NCBI GenBank assembly: GCA_903916135.1
Contig: CAIWVT010000110.1
Coordinates: forward strand, 1-6,836
Reading direction: 5' to 3'
Source: an uncultured bacterium
GTDB lineage: Bacteria; Bacteroidota; Bacteroidia; Bacteroidales; CAIWKO01
Length of the DNA stretch: 6,836 bases
The translations under genes and the position numbers were made by a program. The notes under the pieces are model-generated. The model was not told the DNA's origin, made no database searches, and was given only the letters and a program-made list of their open reading frames with translations. Shown in pieces: positions 6,254-6,836 of the stretch (its first letter is position 1; every line of letters starts with the position of its first letter).

Positions 6254-6287
6254 TATCATCCCGACACTGTGTGTACGGGACAGGTTG
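6254..6287. repeat. 34-bp parent element, copy 1
   Basis: The unit consists of TATCA, then a 9-mer TCCCGACAC (6259-6267), a 17-mer ending CGGGACAGG (6268-6284), and TTG. TCCCG pairs with CGGGA and ACA with TGT, with one bulged A. The loop differs from copy 2, but the stem is preserved. It matches copy 2 at 29 of 34 positions. Confidence 0.85.
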
Positions 6288-6321
6288 TATCATCCCGACA
6301 TTACATGTGCGGGACAGGTTG
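6288..6321. repeat. 34-bp parent element, copy 2
   Basis: It abuts copy 1 exactly, head to tail. It has TATCA, the exact 9-mer TCCCGACAT (6293-6301), the 17-mer TACATGTGCGGGACAGG (6302-6318) and TTG. The 9-mer and 17-mer words are those of the large array. It folds as TCCCGACAT, loop TAC, ATGT-(G bulge)-CGGGA. Confidence 0.88.
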
Positions 6322-6417
6322 CATAATTATTTATAATTTTTTCTTCACGAAACCCCTTGTATTTAGTGCATTTCAATCATCAATATTTCTATACATGCAC
6401 ATTTATTAAAAAAAAGC
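6322..6417. other. AT-rich gap without recognised features
   Basis: About 95 bp of A/T-rich sequence between the last 34-bp element and a downstream promoter. It includes short A/T palindromes such as AATTATTTATAATT near 6325-6338, which are expected at this composition. I see no gene, RNA or terminator here. Confidence 0.5.
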
Positions 6418-6447
6418 TTGCATTTCCATTATTCTGTATTAAATTTG
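6418..6447 (+). promoter_or_regulatory. Bacteroidota-type promoter facing the right edge
   Basis: TTG at 6418-6420 and TAAATTTG at 6440-6447 are separated by 19 bp, matching both elements and the spacing of the phylum's vegetative promoter. The predicted start near 6452 gives a leader of roughly 50 nt before the ATG at 6501. Confidence 0.55.
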
Positions 6448-6500
6448 CAAAGTTTTTTTAAAATAAAAATGGTGTAGAAAAAGTAGTAATCTAACAGCTT

Positions 6501-6836
6501 ATGAATTGTAAGTTTGATTTTAATTGGTTTGCTTTTAAGTATCTTATTTCTGATAGGAATGATAGAAAAGTGCGCTTTTCCGAAACTCCTTTTTCTTTTA
6601 ATCATACAAGTTTTTCTGAAGTTTTATTTTGCCATAAGTGCACTCAAAACGCACGAAATCAAACTACCTCCAACCTTATTTTTCCAAAGAAACAAACCAT
6701 AGTATCAGGCATTTCTACAGATATTTCCTTCAATTATTCTTATGAATCACCCCGTTTTTTAAGCTTAGGCAGTCATCATTCAAGCTTGGGCAGTCATCAT
6801 TCCAACTTGGGCGGTCACCATTCCAACTTGGGCAGT
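6501..6836 (+). CDS. Possible gene, 3' end outside window, with Leu-Gly-Ser-His-His repeats
   Basis: The frame from ATG 6501 has no stop for 112 codons and runs off the window. It begins MNCKFDFNWFAFKYL and is rich in Phe, Ser and Asn. CHKC at residues 44-47 is a possible CxxC. Residues 90-112 are a 7-residue repeat of the type S/N-L-G-S/G-H-H-S. No signal peptide, membrane segment or known domain is recognised. In favour of coding: the canonical promoter upstream, the ATG, and repeat differences of which three (TTA/TTG, TCA/TCC, CAT/CAC) are silent. Against: AT-biased composition, proximity to a noncoding repeat zone, and palindromic words at the repeat junctions. A competing frame from 6514 gives a 62-residue hydrophobic peptide with a TTG start and looks less likely. 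Function unknown. Confidence 0.35.
   Translation, partial: MNCKFDFNWFAFKYLISDRNDRKVRFSETPFSFNHTSFSEVLFCHKCTQNARNQTTSNLIFPKKQTIVSGISTDISFNYSYESPRFLSLGSHHSSLGSHHSNLGGHHSNLGS
6762..6836. repeat. 21-bp tandem repeat cut by the window edge
   Basis: Units lie at 6762-6782, 6783-6803 and 6804-6824, with 12 bases of a fourth at 6825-6836. The shared core words are GGCAGTCATCATTC and ACTTGGGC. The period is a multiple of three, so in the + frame it encodes a 7-residue repeat. The array probably continues beyond the window. Confidence 0.9.

Noticed and set aside
5994..6321. CRISPR array
   Set aside because: Units are 9, 17 and 34 bp, head to tail with no unique spacers, and no cas genes are present.
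5948..6409. Several overlapping open frames on both strands through the tandem repeats (peptides rich in DIP, MSG, VRDR, CETG or LSRT)
   Set aside because: They exist because the 9-bp and 17-bp units contain no stop codons. The 17-bp period shifts frame at every unit, and frames are open on both strands at once. The peptides have no sign of selection, so this is repeat DNA rather than genes.
6514..6702. 62-residue hydrophobic peptide with TTG start
   Set aside because: It overlaps the longer ATG-initiated frame from 6501. Its hydrophobicity follows from T-rich codons, and there is no independent support for it.

Overview
The window looks like chromosome from a member of the Bacteroidota. Four independent signs point there. 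A secreted peptidase ends in a type IX secretion (Por) sorting domain. There is a GWxTD-family secreted protein. Several genes are preceded by the phylum's TAnnTTTG -7 promoter element. No Shine-Dalgarno sequence is visible in front of the genes. I cannot assign a genus. Coding DNA is of moderate GC and the gaps are strongly AT-rich, except for a GC-richer repeat block near 6.0-6.3 kb.

Left part (1-3579): the last 33 codons of an unidentified + strand gene end in a likely terminator. They converge on three minus-strand genes, in transcription order: a secreted GWxTD protein (489 aa), a family 2 glycosyltransferase of the rhamnosyltransferase-like kind (337 aa, TTG start), and a DPM1/polyprenyl-phosphate type family 2 glycosyltransferase (239 aa). 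The two glycosyltransferases are 6 bp apart and almost certainly co-transcribed. The GWxTD gene is 93 bp upstream of them and may or may not share their transcript. The pair probably makes surface or lipid-linked glycans; donor and acceptor cannot be read from sequence.

Middle (3580-5661): a divergent promoter region serves the GWxTD gene and a tRNA-Ser(UGA). The tRNA is followed by a strong hairpin terminator and by a convergent minus-strand gene for a secreted M28 zinc peptidase with an FN3-like segment and a T9SS sorting tail.

Right part (5662-6836): about 840 bp without a convincing gene, rich in structured repeats. First come three small palindromes (REP-like). Then follows a striking composite array in which the two arms of one hairpin have been amplified separately: six copies of a 9-mer, then ten copies of a 17-mer. 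Two intact, abutting 34-bp copies of the parent element lie just downstream. Beyond this, a canonical promoter precedes an open frame (6501 to the window edge) that runs into a 21-bp/7-residue Leu-Gly-Ser-His-His repeat. Whether this frame is a gene is uncertain.

No defence system, transposase, integrase or CRISPR array is visible. The most unusual content is the repeat architecture at 5981-6321.
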